Translations under genes and position numbers: made by a program
The notes under the pieces: model-generated
The model's database searches: none
What the model was told of the DNA's origin: nothing
Seen by the model: only the letters and a program-made list of their open reading frames with translations
Assembly (NCBI RefSeq): GCF_036346295.1
Contig: NZ_CP107819.1
Span: 2,914,001 to 2,978,000 of the forward strand
Direction of reading: 5' to 3'
DNA from: Streptomyces sp. NBC_00536
Lineage (GTDB): Bacteria > Actinomycetota > Actinomycetes > Streptomycetales > Streptomycetaceae
DNA: 64,000 nucleotides
In this document: one piece after another, positions 12,001 through 22,792 of the stretch
Numbering within the stretch: position 1 is the first letter of the stretch
Layout: the number at the start of each line of letters is the position of its first letter

Positions 12001-15000
12001 GGCCTTGCGGGCGCGGCTGATCAGCTGGATGGAGGCGATGCTGTCACCGCCGAGCTCGAAGAAGCTCTGGTCGGCGCCGACCTCCGGGACGCCCAGGACC
12101 TCGGCGAAGAGCGTGCACAGCAGCTCCTCACGGGCGCCCGCGGGGGCGCGCCCCGCGGACACGGTGGGTTCGGGGGCGGGCAGGGCCTTGCGGTCCAGCT
12201 TGCCGTTGACCATCAGCGGCAGCGCGTCCAGCGCGATGACGACGGCCGGGACCATGTACTCGGGGAGCAGTTCGGCGACATGGGCGCGCAGGACCCCGGC
12301 GTCGACGCTCCCGCCGGCGGCGGGGACGGCGTAGGCGACGAGCTGCTTCACGCCGGGCTGTGCCTCGTGCACGATCACGGCGGCCCGGTCCACGCTGTCG
12401 TGGCGGACCAGCGCGGCCTCGATCTCGCCCAGTTCGATGCGGAATCCGCGGACCTTGACCTGGTCGTCGGCGCGGCCGACGAACTCGAACTGGCCGTCCT
12501 CGCGCAGTCGTACGAGGTCACCGGTGCGGTACATCCGCTCGCCGGGGACGCCGTACGGGTTGGCGACGAACCGCTCCGAGGTCAGCGCGGCGCGCCGGAG
12601 GTAGCCGCGGGCCAGGCCGGGCCCGGCCACGTACAGCTCGCCCGCGGCGCCCTGCGGGACCAGCCTCAGGGCCCGGTCGAGGACGTAGGCGCGGGTGTCG
12701 AGCACCGGGGCGCCGATCGGCGGCGCGGTGGCGCCGGGCTCCAGCGGGGTGCTCATGGAGACGGCGACGGTCGACTCGGTGGGGCCGTACGCGTTGACCA
12801 TCCGGCGGCCGGGGGCCCAGCGCGCGACGAGGTCGGCCGAGGTGGCGTCGCCGCCCACGATCAGGCAGGTGAAGCCGGGCAGGTCCACGGCGGGGACGCT
12901 GGCCAGCGCGGCCGGCGGGATGAGGGCGTGCGTCACCCCGCGCGCCGCGATCAGCTCGGCGAGCGGCTCGCCCGCGAGCGGTCCGGGCTCGGGCACCACG
13001 AGCGCGGCGCCCGAAGTGAGGGCCATGCACAGTTCCAGCACGGAGGCGTCGAAGCTCGGCGAGGAGAACTGCAGGACCCGGCTGGTCCCGTCGACCGCGA
13101 ACCGGTCGCGCTCGGTCGCGGCGAAGGCCGCCAGACCCGCGTGCGTGACCAGGACGCCCTTGGGGACACCGGTCGAACCGGAGGTGTAGATCAGGTAGGC
13201 GGGCGAGGCGGGCGACACCGGGCCGGCGGCGCGGGCGGGCGCGGCGGCCCGCTCCGGCGCACCGTCCAGCAGCACGACCTGGAGGTCCCGCGCCGGGGGC
13301 AGCACGGACGCGTACGCGGACGCGGTGAGCACCGCGACGGGACGGGCGTCGTCGAACATGAACGCGATGCGCTCGGCCGGGTAGTCGGGGTCGACCGGCA
13401 GGTAGGCGGCGCCCGCCTTCATCACGGCGAGCGAGCCGACGACGGACTCCACGGAGCGGCCGAGGACCAGCGCCACGACCTGCTCGTGGCCGACGCCACG
13501 GGCGGTCAGCCGCGCCGCCAGCTCGTCGGTGCGCGCGTCGAGTTCGGCGTAGGTGAGGGACAGGCCCGCGGACTCGACCGCGACGGCGCCCGGGGTGCGG
13601 GCGGCCTGGGCGGCGAACAGTTCGGGGAAGGTGGCGGGCGCCACCGCCGCGGCGGCGGGGGCCGCGGCCAGCTGTGCGCGCTCGCCGTCCGAGATCAGGT
13701 CGAGCCCGGCGACGGTGCTGTCCAGGTCCTCGGTCAGCGTCTCCAGGATCCGCACCAGGCGGCCGCCGATGACCTCGACCTCCTCGGTCCCGAAGAGGTC
13801 GGGGCGGTAGTTGAGCAGCAGCCGGAGCCTGCCCTCGTGGACGTGCGCGATGAGGCAGAGCGGGTAGTGGTTGGCGTCCAGGACGTCGAAGCCGTCGATG
13901 GTCAGGTTCCCGGCGAGGTCGCGCAGGCCCTGGAGGTCGAAGGGGAAGTTCTCGAACGCCACGTAGGTGTCGAAGAGTTCGGGGTGTCCCGACAGCCGCA
14001 GGATGTCGCGCATCCCGGTGTTCTGGTGGGGGGCCATCTCCAGGTGCTCGCGCTGGAGCCCGGCCAGCACGGTCCGCAGGGAGTCGGCGCTGCCCGTCCG
14101 GACGCGGACGGGCAGCGTGTTGATGAGCATGCCGACCATGCGCTCGATGCCGGGGACCTCCGGGGCGCGGCCGGACACGACGGTGCCGAAGACCACGTCG
14201 TCGCGGCCGGTCAGCACCGACAGCAGCAGCGCCCAGGCGCCGTGCACGGCGCTGGAGAAGGTGAGGTCGTTGGACCGCAGCCGGGCGGAGAGCGCCTCGG
14301 TGGCCTCGATGGACAGCTCCATGACGAGCTGCTCGGGGTGGACCACCTCGCGGGCCGGGTCGGAGGGCACCAGCCGGGTGGGCGCGTCGAGGCCGGCCAG
14401 CGCCCGGCGCCAGGCGTCCTCGGACGCCGCGTGGTCCTGGCGGGCCAGGTGGGCGAGGTGGCTGCGGAAGGGGGTGACGGGCGCCAGTACGGAGGCGTCG
14501 CCCCCGTTGGCGTACACCTGGAACAGCTCGCCGAGCAGCACCGAGGTCGACCAGCCGTCGAGCAGCAGGTGGTGGAAGGTGATGAGGAGGCGGTACGCGT
14601 CGTCCGTGAGCCGCACCAGCCGGTAGCGGATCAGGGGCGGGCGGGTCAGGTCGAACGGCAGGGCCGTCTCGGCGGCTTGCAGGCGGGCGAGTTCCTCGCC
14701 GCGCGCCTCCTCGCCGAGCCCGCTCAGGTCGCTCTCGGCCCACGGCAGTTCCACCTGCCGGGCGACGACCTGTACGGGCTTGCTCTGCTTGGGGTGCAGG
14801 AAGCCGACGCGCAGCACGGCGTGCCGGTCCAGGAGCGCCTGGGCGGTGGTGCGCAGCGTGGCGGCGTCGAGCTCGCCGCCGAGGTCGAGCACGACCTGCA
14901 CGGTGTAGACGTCGTCGCCGCTCTCGTCGTACAGCGCGTGGAAGAGCAGCCCCTCCTGGAGCGGTGACAGCGGAAGGATGTCCTCAGGACCCGACTTCGA

Positions 15001-15003
15001 CAT
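1..15003 (-). CDS. Nonribosomal peptide synthetase NRPS-2, multimodular (3' end outside window)
   Basis: At least 5001 residues are visible and the frame is open to base 1. Domain order in transcription direction, with approximate bases: C (14980-13700), A (13650-12200), T (12150-11950), E (11880-10540), C (10440-9150), A (9090-7590), T (7540-7370), C (7270-5990), A (5890-4410), T (4360-4180), E (4090-2770), C (2690-1390), T (1250-1080), E (1010 to edge). All C domains keep HHxxxDG and the T domains keep GG(D/N)S. The second E domain reads HTLAADP instead of HHxxxDG, so it is probably inactive. The last module goes straight from C to T with about 50 linker residues and no A domain. My reading of the A-domain pocket codes is DALLIGAVAK (possibly aromatic), DLTKLGVVNK (Asx-type) and DVAQAGVVCK (unassigned). 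The ATG directly abuts the TAA of NRPS-1, so the two are translationally coupled. The N-terminal C domain follows an E domain and should be a D-L type condensation domain. Confidence 0.96.
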   Translation of the reverse strand, partial: MSKSGPEDILPLSPLQEGLLFHALYDESGDDVYTVQVVLDLGGELDAATLRTTAQALLDRHAVLRVGFLHPKQSKPVQVVARQVELPWAESDLSGLGEEARGEELARLQAAETALPFDLTRPPLIRYRLVRLTDDAYRLLITFHHLLLDGWSTSVLLGELFQVYANGGDASVLAPVTPFRSHLAHLARQDHAASEDAWRRALAGLDAPTRLVPSDPAREVVHPEQLVMELSIEATEALSARLRSNDLTFSSAVHGAWALLLSVLTGRDDVVFGTVVSGRAPEVPGIERMVGMLINTLPVRVRTGSADSLRTVLAGLQREHLEMAPHQNTGMRDILRLSGHPELFDTYVAFENFPFDLQGLRDLAGNLTIDGFDVLDANHYPLCLIAHVHEGRLRLLLNYRPDLFGTEEVEVIGGRLVRILETLTEDLDSTVAGLDLISDGERAQLAAAPAAAAVAPATFPELFAAQAARTPGAVAVESAGLSLTYAELDARTDELAARLTARGVGHEQVVALVLGRSVESVVGSLAVMKAGAAYLPVDPDYPAERIAFMFDDARPVAVLTASAYASVLPPARDLQVVLLDGAPERAAAPARAAGPVSPASPAYLIYTSGSTGVPKGVLVTHAGLAAFAATERDRFAVDGTSRVLQFSSPSFDASVLELCMALTSGAALVVPEPGPLAGEPLAELIAARGVTHALIPPAALASVPAVDLPGFTCLIVGGDATSADLVARWAPGRRMVNAYGPTESTVAVSMSTPLEPGATAPPIGAPVLDTRAYVLDRALRLVPQGAAGELYVAGPGLARGYLRRAALTSERFVANPYGVPGERMYRTGDLVRLREDGQFEFVGRADDQVKVRGFRIELGEIEAALVRHDSVDRAAVIVHEAQPGVKQLVAYAVPAAGGSVDAGVLRAHVAELLPEYMVPAVVIALDALPLMVNGKLDRKALPAPEPTVSAGRAPAGAREELLCTLFAEVLGVPEVGADQSFFELGGDSIASIQLISRARKAGLRFTPRDVFTHKTVEAVAAVATESTGPARRRAAPSDGVGGVPLTPIIHWFSEHSGPVDPFNQAMPLPVPADLDTARIAAVLQTFIDHHDALRLRLARIEDIGEWTLEITPVGTVVAAESLHRVDVAGLDADALRAVTEREFAAAQARLAPERGRMVQAVWFDAGADLPGRLLLVIHHLCVDGVSWRILLPEVSAALEAAARGAAFTPEPVGTSFRRWAQHLTAAAGEPDRIRELPLWRGLLSGPDPLLTDRPLDASDTLATAGHLTLRLPAEVTEPLLGRVPAAFNAQINDVLLTALAVAVADWRRGRGRGETSSVLVGLEGHGREDIVADTDLSRTVGWFTSLYPVRLDPGRVPAAELPAGGPALVTALKAVKEQLRAIPDNGIGFGLLRYLNPRTAVALAKFPEPQIGFNYLGRIGGSGDDEQDGGLGGGADDATPLPYTLTANAVTETHADGPRLTATWTWPGALLTEDEVRRLADAWFDALRALVACAERPEGVGGLVPSDVPLVPLTQAEIDGLERARPHLSDILPLSPLQEGLLFHTEYDQRAEDVYITRLALDVRGALDTGALRAAVAGLLSRHASLRACFHRTAEGVPVQLVPAEVALPWNENDLSHLGDEEQRAELDRLLVQERSRRFDPEHPPLLRFTLITLGPDRHRLLFAAHHLLLDGWSAPVLAGELFELYGSHGDASALPEVVPYKDYLTWLAGQDRTAAEDAWRGALAGVQEPTLVAPGAAGHAAALPGRIVDELPDGLTAALTATARAHGLTLNAVVQGAWGIVLGALTGRDDVLFGETVSGRPPELPGVESMVGLFSNTVPVRVRLDPAASLAETLSRVQAQRVELLAYHHLGLADLQKLAGLGTLFDTAVVFENFPAEPGAMETVHGLALSEVDTKGDNHYPLGMVVMQDEQRLVLNWYHRPDLLDEQVVSCATRQLRRVLEAVADAPDTPLGRLALLDGAETRALTSGSAGPAVPASDALVHELIADQAARTPHAVALVDGALEVGYAELDERANRLAHTLIARGAGPETLVAVAMERSAELVVTLLAVLKSGAAYVPVDPAYPRERIAYLLQDAAPRLLVTTRAAAAALPDADAERIVVDDARTAADIAAAPATAPAGPGRPGAGHPAYVIYTSGSTGRPKGVVVEHRSVVDYLRWAGAAYPGAAGRALLHSPVSFDLTVTALFTPLTVGGSVLITALEESPGLAARLAGTPVTFMKATPSHLPLLGALPAAYSPVTELLLGGEALLGEALAGWRERHPDATVWNVYGPTEATVNATEFRIAPGAALAPGPVPMGRPQGNVRAYVLDAALRPVPAGVAGELYLAGPCLARGYLGRPALTAERFTADPYGPAGERMYRTGDVARRLADGDLVFVGRADDQVKIRGHRIELGEVSAAVAALPGIDAQAVIVRDGGENGARLIAYAVPAAGNTPAGAELRERLAATLPEYLVPEAVVVLDALPLTVNGKLDRAALPEPEFAAATTRLPRSPQEEILCALFAQVLDLPAVGVDDDFFQLGGNSLSAVRLLSRVRSAFGSEVDVRAVFEAPTPALFATRIVHGDAVRPAPTARPRPQEVPLSSAQRRLWFLGRLEGPSGSYNIPLAIRLTGALDPGALGAAVTDVVTRHESLRTVFPDTGGRPRQEVRSGADARIPLESVRPAPGELDAELRRAAARGFDLATELPLRATLFTVSDTEHVLLLTVHHIASDGWSNAPLARDLSVAYAARHAGREPAFAPLPVQYADYTLWQRDLLGEADDPDSLAARQLAFWTQTLAGAPVELDLPTDRPRPADMATDGATVDFTLGAALHERLAALARTHQVSLFMVAQAALAALLTRLGSGTDIPLGTAVAGRPDEALEDLVGFFVNTLVLRTDTSGDPTFTELLRRVRATDLAAYAHQDLPFERLVDTLGPDVRSLAHTPLFQVFLAFQNNTAPSLDLPGLTATPADIELTSAKTDLGFELTEAFDAGGGHAGLRGMISYRTDLFDRSTVESVAARYAALLDAVATDPELRVSRTDLLGGPELHEVLTTRNDTARAVRAATFPELFEERAAATPDAVALVAGATELTYGELNARANQWAHWFTGLGVGPEQRVAVALPRSADWLAVTLGVLKAGAAHLPVDPGYPAERIAYIVEDARPALVLTTGDAAVRLALPGGAPVTAIDAPEVRAAVDAAPVTDPGAADRTRPLGLDHPAYVIYTSGSTGRPKGVVVTHRGIAGMAGSHAENFGIGPDSRILQAVSPSFDVSMADLAMTLLSGAALVIPQGNASPAGAELAALIDDHRVSHLQITAGVLATLPRTELPTLATLAVGGEPCAPDQVAHWSRGRRLLNVYGPSEATVCSTMSRPQSGAVHPPIGTPLWNTRVYVLDGFLRPVPDGATGELHIAGDGLARGYLGRAALTSERFVANPFGAPGERFYRTGDLVRWNAEGQLEFAGRADDQVKVRGFRIELGEIEAALALHPDVDRAAVSVHQDAAGRKQLAAYVVPAAGADATARALRGHLTELLPEYMVPASYTTLTALPLSSNGKVDRTALPEPDFGSREEGRAPGDAKETLLCELIRDLLGVERVGVEDGFFELGGDSIVSIQLVSRALEAGLEFTAADVLRHRTVAELAAAATLTGAADADGGETAAGDDSGTGEIPLSPAAHALRERGGPVGHSAATLTLTLPADTDEPRLVRALQALLDHHDALRLRLTRRAGNLVWNLEARPRAEADAAALLTRVDVRGADADALAALLTAHTESVRSTVAPEDGAVFRAVWFDGGPGGAHRLLLAAHTLAADPASWRVLTDDLRTAWAAVTAGGSPQLPPVGTTYKAWAEETAAAAAAPELIDELPVWHEILGAGTAPLTPHTPDARRDTEGTVRRLEVSFSALESRALLAAVPEAFATGITEVLLGAFTAAVEEWRACRGREGGNGVLVGLEDDGRGHGPAAALARTVGRLTSSRPVRLGGSEHGADVGALVKQVKEQLAALPGGGAGHGLLRHLNPQTVPLLAALAAPQVRFAYHGRFDAPLADGTAPFGAAGAVLAAAGEDPDMPVTHPLDVDVWVYEDGDEPRLTARWAWPDALFDAVDVPELAAAWQRALRVLLADAGRSGGRSPSDFPLVRLEQRDIDLLERDGRSLADVLPLAPLQEGLLFHSLYDQRDPDVYTVQFGLDLEGDPRTDVLRTAVRALLARHANLRAGFAYEGLSQPVQFIPAGVEVPWTERDLGGLADGERTAEIARVMREARSERFDATRPPLLRCTLLRLGGGRARLVLTFHHILLDGWSTPVLLDELMRLYASGGDPAGLPEARPYAGYLGWVGRQDRAASERAWRTVLDESVEPTLLVHADPDRAAVATEKLSVTFGGELVAGLTALAGRHGTTMNTVVQAAWGLLLSRLTGHDDVVFGATVSGRPPEVPGIERMVGLFINTVPVRVAHRPGERADVLLSRLWNQQVDLTAHQHIRLVDLQRIVGKGELFDTLLVFQNIPADGAGFGGACDQVRAVDLEMNDATHYPLTLDAGLSGDQLHCGLGYRPDLITKAEAETVAQGLREVLEALAGGLRAPAPADGDPLTAWWAGIRARLAPTAGGDAPAAPAGEPAADGGAADTASREAVLAGLFAELLGAPGVGPDDDFFELGGDSIVSIQLAGRARKAGLLISLRDVFKHKTVRALARIARTDEQRTAEAPEDAIGELALTPVMLDLYERGGPTDAVHQAALLQLPADCTRERLAATLQAVVDHHDTLRSRIVSGPDGRRLVVAPRGAVDAAALLSRSDIADVAQRDLIGVVAGTQTRVQDELSPADGAMIRAVWFDAGPDRPGRLLVLVHHLAVDGVSWRVLQEDLKHAWEALAEGREPRLEPVGTSFRRWSSVLAEQALTPARTGELELWRTVLATGDPLLSHRPLDPARDVVATARQLTVTLPDAVAGPLLGRVPAVFNAAVDEVLLTGLALAVARWRTDRAAADAGSAVLVGLEGHGREEIADGVDLSRTVGWFTSIYPVAVDPGTATTAASPDLGTALK

Positions 15004-18000
15004 TTACAGCGTCCTCCACTCGGCTTCAAGCCCGTCGATCTCGTCTTGGGAAAGCTCCACCAGCGCCAGGTCCGATGGGCTGTAGCCGCCAGCGTCAGGG
15101 CGCTCGGCGTGTTCGGTCAGTGCGCGCAGGGCGCGGAACCAGGTGTCCGCGAGTTCACGGACGTCGGCCTCGGAGAGCAGCCGCCCCGGCCAGGTCCAGG
15201 CGGCTTCCAGGCGCGGGCCGTCCGGGTGTGCCCGGGCCACGCAGTTGATCTCCAGCAGGTGGGAGAGCGGCAGGTCGGCGCCCTCGGCCAGGACCACGTC
15301 GGTCTCGGCGGCCGGGGTCCAGTCGCCGCCGGGTCCGTCGGCCGGCCCCTGTGCCCGCCCCAGGTAGTTGAAGAGCAGGGGCGCGGTGGCGAGTGCGGCC
15401 AGCCGGGGCCCGGCCACCGGGTCGAGGTGGCGCAGCAGCCCGTATCCGATGCCTTCGTCGGGTACGGCCCGCAGCTGCTCCTTGACCGTGCGCACCGCCC
15501 GGCCCGCCTCGGCTCCGCCCGCCCACAGTCCGGCCCAGTCCTCGACCCCGGGGTCGAGGCGGGCGGGGCGGATGGTGGTGAACCAGCCGACCGTGCGGGA
15601 GAGGTCCACTCCGTCGGCGATCTCCTGGCGGCCGTGGCCCTCCAGGTCCAGGAGCACGCCCGCATCGCCGGGGAGCCCGCGCCGGGCGCGCCAGTGGTCG
15701 ACGGCCAGGGCCAGGGCGGTGATCAGCACCTCGTGCACGCCCGCGTTCAGCGCGCCGGGCGCCCGGTCCAGCAGGGCTTCGGTGACCTCGGCGGGCAGCG
15801 ACTGGCTGAGCCGGCGGGCGCTCGCCGCGGTGTCGGCGGCGGGGTCGAGCGGCCGGTCGGTGAGGTCGGGGGCGGGCCGTCGCAGGGCCCGTGTCCACAG
15901 CTCCAGCTCACCGGAGCGGCCGGGGGTGTGCTCCCCCAGCAGTTCGGCCCAGCGCCGCAGCGGTGTGCCCACCGGGGCCGGTTCCGGCCGCTTGCCGTCC
16001 CTGACGGCCTCCCAGGCGGCCCGCAGGTCGGGCAGCAGGACGGTCCAGGAGACCCCGTCGACGACCAGGTGGTGGGCCGCGAAGAGCAGCCTGCCGGAGG
16101 TGCCGGGGCCGGAGTCGAACCAGACGAGCTGGGCCATCGTCCCGGCCTCGGGGGCCAGCCGGTCCCATGCGGCGCGGGCGCCGCGCGCGATGGCGTCGCG
16201 CAGCTGCGGGCCGGTGAGCCCGGCGGTGTCGACGCGGCGGACCAGTCCGGCCGCGCGCACACTGCCGCGCCCGGTGATCTCGTACGTCCACCGGCCGCCG
16301 GGGCCGCCGCGCTCCAGCCGGGTGCGCAGGGCGTCGTGCCGGTCGAGCAGGGCCTGGAGGGCCTCGGCCAGTTCGGCTTCGCCGAGGCCGGGCGGGACCT
16401 GGACCAGGGCGCTCTGGTGGAAGGCGTCGACGGGGCCGCCGCGCTCCTCCAGCCAGCGCATGATCGGGGTCGCGGGGAACGGGCCAGTCCCGGCGTTCTC
16501 GTCGGCCGCGGGGGCCGCGCCCTCCTCGGTGACCTGGGCGGCGAGCGCCGCCACGGTCTTCAGTTCGAAGACGGCCTTCGGGGAGAGCCCCAGGCCCAGC
16601 CTGCGGGCCCGGGCCACCAGCTGGATGGAGACGATGCTGTCGCCGCCCAGCGCGAAGAAGCTGTCGTGCAGTCCGACGCTCTCGCGGCCGAGCACGTCGG
16701 CGAAGAGCCCGGCGAGGGTGCGCTCCACGTCGGTGCGCGGGGCGTCGTCGTCCGCGGCCGCACCGGTGAGCGCGGGAGCGGGCAGCGCCTTGCGGTCGAG
16801 CTTGCCGTTCGGGGTCAGCGGCAGCTCGTCCAGGACGACGACCGCGGCGGGCACCATGTAGGCGGGCAGCGGTCCGCGCGTGGACGAGAGCACCTCGTCC
16901 GGATCGACCGGCGCCTCCTCCTCCCCCGCGCGCGGGACGACGTACCCGACGAGCTGCTTGCGGCCGGGGCCGTCCTCGCGGACGGTGGCGGCGGCCGCGG
17001 ACACCCGGGGGTGCCGGGCCAGGGCCGCCTCGACCTCGCCGAGTTCGATGCGGAACCCGTTCAGCTTCACCTGGTCGTCGGCGCGGCCGAGGTACTCCAG
17101 CTCGCCGTCGGCGCGCCAGCGGCCCACGTCTCCGGTGCGGTACATCCGGGCGCCCGCCGGGCCGTGCGGATCGGCGACGAAGCGCTCCGCGGTCAGCGCG
17201 GGACGGCCCAGGTAGCCGCGGGCCAGCTGGCCGCCACCGATGTGGATCTCACCGGCGACGCCGGGCGGTACGGGGTTCAGCTCCGGGTCGAGCACATGGA
17301 TGACGGAGTTCCACATCGGCCGGCCGATCGGCACGGGGCCGCTCGGGGCGCTCTCGTCGGGGCCGATCCGGAACTCGGCGCAGCCGACGGTCGCCTCGGT
17401 GGGCCCGTACTCGTTGATGACGGTGATGCCGGGCCGCTGCCGGCGCAGTTCGTCGACGACCTCGCCGATCAGCATCTCGCCGCCGACGACCAGTTCCCGG
17501 GTCGGGGAGAACTCCTCGGGCAGGACGCCCAGGAGGGCGAGGTGCGCGGGGGTCGCCTTGAGGAAGGCGGGGCGCGGGGCGCCCGTGCCGGGGCCCTCCA
17601 GGTCCGTGACGCGGACGCTGCCGCCGGAGATCAGCGGGGCGTACAGCGAGGTGACGGTCAGGTCGAAGGAGACCGGCGAGTGCAGCAGGGTGCTGTCGCG
17701 GACCGCCGGGTAGCGCTCGCGGGCGTACTCCAGGTAGACGGCGACGGACCGGTGGCCTACGACGACGCCCTTGGGGCGGCCGGTGGAACCCGAGGTGTAG
17801 ATGACGTAGGCGGGGTGCGCCGGGTCCAGGGGCGCGGTGCGCTCGTCGTCCCGCGGGTCGAGGGAGGAGGCGTGCCGCTCCTCGGTGACGTCGAGCACGG
17901 GCACCCCGTCCGGTACCGCGTGCAGGGTGTCCGGGCGGGCCAGGACGAGGGCCGCATCCGCGTCCCGGAGCATGTACGCGATCCGTTCGGCGGGGTACTC

Positions 18001-21000
18001 GGGGTCGACGGGGACGTACGCCGCACCGGACTTGAGGGTCGCGAGCAGGGCCGTGACCAGCTCGGCGGAGCGCGGCAGGAGGACGGCGACCCGCTGCTCG
18101 GGACCGGCTCCGGCGGCGATCAGGGTGTGCGCCAGCCGGTTGGCCCGGGCGTTGAGTTCGGCGTACGACCAGGTCCGCTCCCCCTCGGTCAGGGCGGGCG
18201 CCGACGGGGTGCGGGCGGCCTGCCGCTCGAAGAGGGCGGGCAGGAGCAGTACGGGCTCCACCACCGGCGCCTGCGCGAACTCGCCGAGCACCTGGCGGCG
18301 TTCGGCCGCGGTCAGGACGTCGATCCGCCCGATCCGCTGCCCGGGGTCGGCGGTGAAGGCCTCCAGCACCCGGACCAGGCGCCCGGCCATCGCCTCGATG
18401 GTCGCGCGGTCGAACAGGTCGGTGCTGTACTCCAGCCGTCCGGAGATCCCGGTCGCGGCCTCGTGGCCGGCCGAGCGCTCGTCCAGGCCGAACAGCAGGT
18501 CGATCTTGGTGACGCCCGGGTCCACCTGCTGCGGGGTGGTGGTCAGGCCCGGCAGTTCCAGGGTGGACCCGGCGGGCGTCTGGACGTCCATCATCACCTG
18601 GAACAGCGGGTTCCGGGCGAGCGAGCGCTCCGGGTTGAGCGCCTCGACCAGCCGCTCGAAGGGCACGTCCTGATGGGCGTGGGCGGACAGGGACATCTCG
18701 CGGGACCGGTCGAGGAGCTGTCCGACGGTCGGGTTGCCGGAGACGTCGTTGCGGAACACGACGGTGTTCACGAAGCAGCCGACGAGGTCGTCCAGCCGGG
18801 AGTCGCCGCGTCCGGCGACCGCGCTGCCCAGCGGGATGTCCTGGCCCGCGCCGAGCTTGCCCAGCAGGACCGCGACGGCGCTCTGGAGCACCATGAAGAG
18901 GCTGGCCTTGTGGGTGCGGCCGAGGTCGGTCAGACGCTGGTGCAGCGCGGGGGCGATGTCGAAGCGGACGATGTCCCCCCGCTGGGACAGCTCGCCGGGC
19001 CGCGGCCGGTCCGTCGGCAGGTGGAGCTGCTCGGGCAGCCCGGCCAGGGCCCCCTTCCAGTACTCCAGCTGTCCGGCCAGCGGGCTGTCCGGGTCGCTCT
19101 CGCTGCCCAGGACGGACTGCTGCCACAGCGTGTAGTCGGCGTACTGGACCGGCATCGGCGCGAAGGCGGGCCGTTCACCGGCGGCGCGGGCCGCGTAGGC
19201 GAGGCCCAGGTCGCGGGCGAGCGGCTCCAGCGACAGGCCGTCGCCGACGATGTGGTGGAGGACGACCAGCAGGACGTGTTCCTCCGGGCCCAGCACCAGC
19301 AGCCGGGGCCGGACGGCGAGGCCCGCGGTCAGGTCGAAGCCCTCGGCCACCACCGCGGCGACCGTGGCGTCGAGCGTCGCGGCGTCGGCGGCCAGCTCGG
19401 TGAGTTCCACCCGCGCGGCGGCGTCGGCCGGGGGGAGGATCTCCTGGCGCGGCCTGCCGTCGGTCTCGGGGAAGGTGGTGCGCAGGCTCTCGTGCCGGGC
19501 CAGCACGTCCTGGAACGCCTGGGCCAGCGCGGCCCGGTCCAGCCGGCCGCCGAGCTTGAGCGCGAGGCCCATGTTGTAGGCGCCGCTCGGGCCCTGGAGC
19601 TGGTTGACCAGCCAGAGCCGCTGCTGGGTGAGGGACAGCGGGAGTTCGGCGGGGCGGGCGACGGGCTCCAGCGGCCGGCGGCGGCCCGCGGCCCCGTCGA
19701 GGTGCGCGGCGAGTCCGGCGACCGTCGGCGTCTCGAAGACGGTGCGGATGGAGAGTTCGGCGCCGAAGGTCTCACGGATCCGGCCGAGCAGCCGGATCGC
19801 GGAGAGCGAATGCCCGCCGCACTCGAAGAAGTTGTCGTCGACGCCGACCCGGTCGGCCTTGAGCACGTCCGCCACCAGCGCGCAGAGCGTCTCCTCGCGC
19901 GGGCTGCCGGGCGCGCGGTAGGCGGCGGCCGGGGCCGCGCCGGTCTGCGGCCCGGTGGGCACCGGCGGCGTCCAGCCCGCGGGGACCGAGAGGTCCACGG
20001 CCTCCAGCAGATCGGCGGGGTCGGCGGCGGCGAGGGCGGTGAGGAAGCCGGTGAGCGCCTCGCGGTGGCCGCGGACCGCCTCGTCGGTGTAGAGGTCGGC
20101 GTTGGCGTGGAAGTCGATCAGGAAGCCGTCGTCCGGGGTGCGGTTGTCGATGACCAGCGAGAGGTCTTCCTCGGGGCCGATCGAGAAGCCGCGGACGGTC
20201 GCGCCGTGACCGGCGAAGTCGAGGCGCTCGCCGTACATGATCAGGTTGATCTCGGGGCCCCACAGCCGCTTGCGGTCACCGACCAGGCCGAGGTCGCGGT
20301 GGATGTCCTCGTAGCGGTAGCGCTGGTGGCGCAGGGCCTGGTGCAGTTCGCCGCTCACCGAGCGGAGGAAGTCCGCCACGGTCGTCTCCGGCCGGGCGCT
20401 CACCCGGATGGGCAGCGCGTTGGAGACCATGCCCGGGGTGCGTTTGGCGGCCGCGGCGGGCCGGGCGGCGGCGGCGAGACCCAGGACGATGTCCTCGGCG
20501 CCGGTGAGCCGGTGCAGGTACCCGGCGATGCCCGCGACGACGACGGCGGGCCAGCTGACCCGCAGCTCCCGCGCGAGGTCGCGCAGCGCGTCGGCGCTGC
20601 CCGCGGGGACCCGGCCGGCCTGGCGGACGTGGTCGGCGGGAACCCGGGTGGGGCGGGGCGCGAGGCTGACCGGCTCGGTGGTTCCGGAGAGCCGCTGGGT
20701 CCAGAACGCGCGGTCCTCGGCGAACTGTTCGGACTCCCGGTAGGCGCAGTCCAGTGCGACGAGCTCGCCCAGGGGCGCGAAGGCGGTCGGCGCCGGCTCG
20801 GCGCCGACGGCCAGCGCCGAGTACAGCGCGGCGACCCGGGAGACGATCAGCGACCAGCTGTATCCGTCGACGACGGTGTGGTGCACCCGGCTGAACCAGG
20901 TGTACCGGTCCTCGGCGCGCCGGATGAGACCGAAGGTGAACAGCGGTCCGGCGTCGAGGTCCACCGGGGCCTTCACCCGGGCGAGCATCCACTCCTCGGC

Positions 21001-21303
21001 GGCGGCCTCCGGGTCCGGGGCACCGGACACGTCCAGGTGGTGCACCTGCCAGTCCGGTTCCGCGTCGACGGTCTGCACCGGGCCCTCGGGACCGGGTACG
21101 AAGCGGACGCGCAGGGTTTCGGCCTCCGCCACCACGCGGCGCAACGCGGCTTCGAAGACGATGGAATCGACCTCGCCCGATATCTCGACGCATTCGGCGA
21201 TGCTGTACATCGGGTTGTCCGGATTCACCTGCTGGGCCAGCCACATTCCGTACTGCGCGGCCGTCAGCGGCAATTGGAGTCCATTCCGGTCGGCCATTGC
21301 CAT
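15004..21303 (-). CDS. Nonribosomal peptide synthetase NRPS-1 (C-T-C-A-T-E)
   Basis: 2099 residues. Domains by residue: C1 about 9-440 (HHTVVDG), T1 about 468-538 (GGHSLSA), C2 about 547-980 (HHIVGDG), A about 1018-1508, T2 about 1520-1590 (GGDSIVS), E about 1605-2060 (HHLVVDG, EGHGR, RTVGWF all intact). C1 begins LPLTAAQYGMWLA and resembles EntF-type or starter C domains that take an acyl or aryl group. No A domain lies between C1 and T1, so T1 must be charged in trans. The A-domain code reads DLTKVGEVGK, very close to known Asn codes (DLTKLGEVGK), and the following E predicts D-Asn or a hydroxylated derivative. GGAG precedes the start: the ATG at 21303 is 3 nt from it and the ATG two codons later is 9 nt away, so the second Met could be the true start. 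Stop (TAA) and NRPS-2 start (ATG) are adjacent. Confidence 0.96.
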   Translation of the reverse strand: MAMADRNGLQLPLTAAQYGMWLAQQVNPDNPMYSIAECVEISGEVDSIVFEAALRRVVAEAETLRVRFVPGPEGPVQTVDAEPDWQVHHLDVSGAPDPEAAAEEWMLARVKAPVDLDAGPLFTFGLIRRAEDRYTWFSRVHHTVVDGYSWSLIVSRVAALYSALAVGAEPAPTAFAPLGELVALDCAYRESEQFAEDRAFWTQRLSGTTEPVSLAPRPTRVPADHVRQAGRVPAGSADALRDLARELRVSWPAVVVAGIAGYLHRLTGAEDIVLGLAAAARPAAAAKRTPGMVSNALPIRVSARPETTVADFLRSVSGELHQALRHQRYRYEDIHRDLGLVGDRKRLWGPEINLIMYGERLDFAGHGATVRGFSIGPEEDLSLVIDNRTPDDGFLIDFHANADLYTDEAVRGHREALTGFLTALAAADPADLLEAVDLSVPAGWTPPVPTGPQTGAAPAAAYRAPGSPREETLCALVADVLKADRVGVDDNFFECGGHSLSAIRLLGRIRETFGAELSIRTVFETPTVAGLAAHLDGAAGRRRPLEPVARPAELPLSLTQQRLWLVNQLQGPSGAYNMGLALKLGGRLDRAALAQAFQDVLARHESLRTTFPETDGRPRQEILPPADAAARVELTELAADAATLDATVAAVVAEGFDLTAGLAVRPRLLVLGPEEHVLLVVLHHIVGDGLSLEPLARDLGLAYAARAAGERPAFAPMPVQYADYTLWQQSVLGSESDPDSPLAGQLEYWKGALAGLPEQLHLPTDRPRPGELSQRGDIVRFDIAPALHQRLTDLGRTHKASLFMVLQSAVAVLLGKLGAGQDIPLGSAVAGRGDSRLDDLVGCFVNTVVFRNDVSGNPTVGQLLDRSREMSLSAHAHQDVPFERLVEALNPERSLARNPLFQVMMDVQTPAGSTLELPGLTTTPQQVDPGVTKIDLLFGLDERSAGHEAATGISGRLEYSTDLFDRATIEAMAGRLVRVLEAFTADPGQRIGRIDVLTAAERRQVLGEFAQAPVVEPVLLLPALFERQAARTPSAPALTEGERTWSYAELNARANRLAHTLIAAGAGPEQRVAVLLPRSAELVTALLATLKSGAAYVPVDPEYPAERIAYMLRDADAALVLARPDTLHAVPDGVPVLDVTEERHASSLDPRDDERTAPLDPAHPAYVIYTSGSTGRPKGVVVGHRSVAVYLEYARERYPAVRDSTLLHSPVSFDLTVTSLYAPLISGGSVRVTDLEGPGTGAPRPAFLKATPAHLALLGVLPEEFSPTRELVVGGEMLIGEVVDELRRQRPGITVINEYGPTEATVGCAEFRIGPDESAPSGPVPIGRPMWNSVIHVLDPELNPVPPGVAGEIHIGGGQLARGYLGRPALTAERFVADPHGPAGARMYRTGDVGRWRADGELEYLGRADDQVKLNGFRIELGEVEAALARHPRVSAAAATVREDGPGRKQLVGYVVPRAGEEEAPVDPDEVLSSTRGPLPAYMVPAAVVVLDELPLTPNGKLDRKALPAPALTGAAADDDAPRTDVERTLAGLFADVLGRESVGLHDSFFALGGDSIVSIQLVARARRLGLGLSPKAVFELKTVAALAAQVTEEGAAPAADENAGTGPFPATPIMRWLEERGGPVDAFHQSALVQVPPGLGEAELAEALQALLDRHDALRTRLERGGPGGRWTYEITGRGSVRAAGLVRRVDTAGLTGPQLRDAIARGARAAWDRLAPEAGTMAQLVWFDSGPGTSGRLLFAAHHLVVDGVSWTVLLPDLRAAWEAVRDGKRPEPAPVGTPLRRWAELLGEHTPGRSGELELWTRALRRPAPDLTDRPLDPAADTAASARRLSQSLPAEVTEALLDRAPGALNAGVHEVLITALALAVDHWRARRGLPGDAGVLLDLEGHGRQEIADGVDLSRTVGWFTTIRPARLDPGVEDWAGLWAGGAEAGRAVRTVKEQLRAVPDEGIGYGLLRHLDPVAGPRLAALATAPLLFNYLGRAQGPADGPGGDWTPAAETDVVLAEGADLPLSHLLEINCVARAHPDGPRLEAAWTWPGRLLSEADVRELADTWFRALRALTEHAERPDAGGYSPSDLALVELSQDEIDGLEAEWRTL

Positions 21304-21502
21304 TCACTCCGATTGAGTAGACGCTTCGATACCCGTAGAGAACCGCTCGCCGGCCGTATCGGCGGGGCGATGCGGCTCACACTACGAATCAACCGCGGGC
21401 CCGCCTCCGGCTCATGAAAAACTTCGATCCGCCGTGAGCCGCATATCGAAGAATGCTCATCGCGCTGTACAGCGGCGGCGCGCACACCCCTCGGAGAGAC
21501 GA

Positions 21503-21535
21503 CGAGTGCCCCGCTCGCGGGGAGCGGGGCACTCG
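21503..21535 (-). terminator. Hairpin terminator between P450 and NRPS-1
   Basis: A perfect 14-bp stem (CGAGTGCCCCGCTC with its complement) and a 5-nt loop lie 22 bp past the P450 stop and about 200 bp before the NRPS-1 start. No U tract follows, as is usual in Streptomyces. It implies that NRPS-1 has its own promoter within 21304-21500, or that it is partly insulated from the upstream tailoring genes. Confidence 0.7.
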
Positions 21536-21557
21536 GCTCGCACGGCCGGTCGGGGGT

Positions 21558-22790
21558 TTACCGGGCCGGACGCAGGGAAACGGGCAGACTGCTGTACCCG
21601 TGCAGGAAATTGGAGTGGATCGGCCGGGCGGGGCCGGTGGGCACCGCCTCGGCGACATGGGTGCGCAGGGCGGTCAGCAGGGCGGCGATCTCGGCCCGGC
21701 CCAGGTAGGCGCCGAGGCAGAAGTGAGGGCCGTAGCCGAACGACACGTGCTTGTTCGGGGTCCTGCCGAGGTCGAACACCCCGGGGTCGTGGAAGACCTC
21801 CTCGTCGTAGTTGGCCGAGCTGTTCCAGAGGGTCACGACGTCCCCGGACCGGATCGTCCTCCCGCCGATCTCCACGTCCGTCAGGGCGCGGCGGCCGAAG
21901 TGCATGGCGGGGGTCACCCAGCGCAGCACCTCCTCGACCGCGGTCTCGACGGCGACCTCGCCCGAGGTGAGGCGCCGCCACTGCTCCGGGTGCTCGATCA
22001 GCTCCCGCATCGCGCAGATCATCGAGAGCCGGCTGGTCTCGTCGCCGCCGATGATGACGCTGTAGCAGTTGAAGACGATCTCCTGCTCGGTCAGCGGTTC
22101 ACCGTCGATGGTGGCGGTGGCCAGGACGCTCACCACGTCGTCGCGGGGGTCGTCGCGCCGGTCCTCGGCCAGCTCGGAGAAGTACAGGAGCAGTTCGTTG
22201 CGCGCGACGAGCGCGTCCTCGTCCGACTGCTCCGCGTCCTCGGCGCTCAGGGCCTGCTTGGTCAGCGACAGCAGGTAGTCCCGGTCCTCGGCGGGGACGC
22301 CGAGCAGGTCCGCGATGGTCGCCATCGGGATGTGCTCGGCGACGTCCTGCGCGAAGTCGCAGTCGCCCCGCGCCACCGCCTCCCGCACCAGCCGGTCGGC
22401 CCGCCGCCGCACTCCGTCGACGACGGGTTCCAGCGTGCGCGGCGCGAACGCCTTGAGCAGCAGGTTGCGCAGCTCGCGGTGGCGCCGGCCGTCGGTGACG
22501 GCCAGCATCCGGCCCGCCGCCGAGTCCCCGCCTTCGAGGAGGGTGGCCAGGACGTTGCCCCGCTCGGAGGTGAACCGCTTGTTGTCGCGGTAGACGTCCA
22601 TGACGTCGTGGTACCGGGAGAGCACCCAGAAGCCGGGGACCTGGCGGTCCTCCACGGGGTGCCAGTGGACGGGGCTCTCGGAGCGGAACCGGCGCCACAT
22701 CGGCACCAGTTCGTCCTTCCGGTCGAGGAAGGTCCGCGGATCCGTGAGGTCGATGCCGGTCAGCGCCTCCGGCTCGGTGGCCGTCGCCAT
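21558..22790 (-). CDS. Cytochrome P450 (NRPS tailoring)
   Basis: 410 residues, normal size for a soluble bacterial class I P450. Visible motifs are the I-helix GGDETS (oxygen activation), an E-x-x-R helix (EEVLR) and the heme loop FGYGPHFCLGAYLGR, with the Cys near residue 355. The reading frame is open further upstream, but the ATG at 22790 starts the recognisable P450 N-terminus and lies 2 nt after the stop of the oxygenase gene. The gene is the third member of the RHS-oxygenase-P450 unit and is followed by a hairpin before the NRPS genes. Bacterial P450s in such positions usually hydroxylate or cross-link carrier-bound residues or the finished peptide; the exact reaction cannot be read from the sequence. 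Redox partners are not encoded in the window. Confidence 0.93.
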   Translation of the reverse strand: MATATEPEALTGIDLTDPRTFLDRKDELVPMWRRFRSESPVHWHPVEDRQVPGFWVLSRYHDVMDVYRDNKRFTSERGNVLATLLEGGDSAAGRMLAVTDGRRHRELRNLLLKAFAPRTLEPVVDGVRRRADRLVREAVARGDCDFAQDVAEHIPMATIADLLGVPAEDRDYLLSLTKQALSAEDAEQSDEDALVARNELLLYFSELAEDRRDDPRDDVVSVLATATIDGEPLTEQEIVFNCYSVIIGGDETSRLSMICAMRELIEHPEQWRRLTSGEVAVETAVEEVLRWVTPAMHFGRRALTDVEIGGRTIRSGDVVTLWNSSANYDEEVFHDPGVFDLGRTPNKHVSFGYGPHFCLGAYLGRAEIAALLTALRTHVAEAVPTGPARPIHSNFLHGYSSLPVSLRPAR

Positions 22791-22792
22791 GC

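Noticed and set aside
133..21417. Very long open frames on the plus strand opposite the NRPS genes (133-8484, 8485-14967, 15046-21417)
   Set aside because: They are antisense shadows caused by GC-rich third positions: low-complexity Gly/Arg/Val composition, no domains and no ribosome sites, while the minus strand encodes complete NRPS domains.
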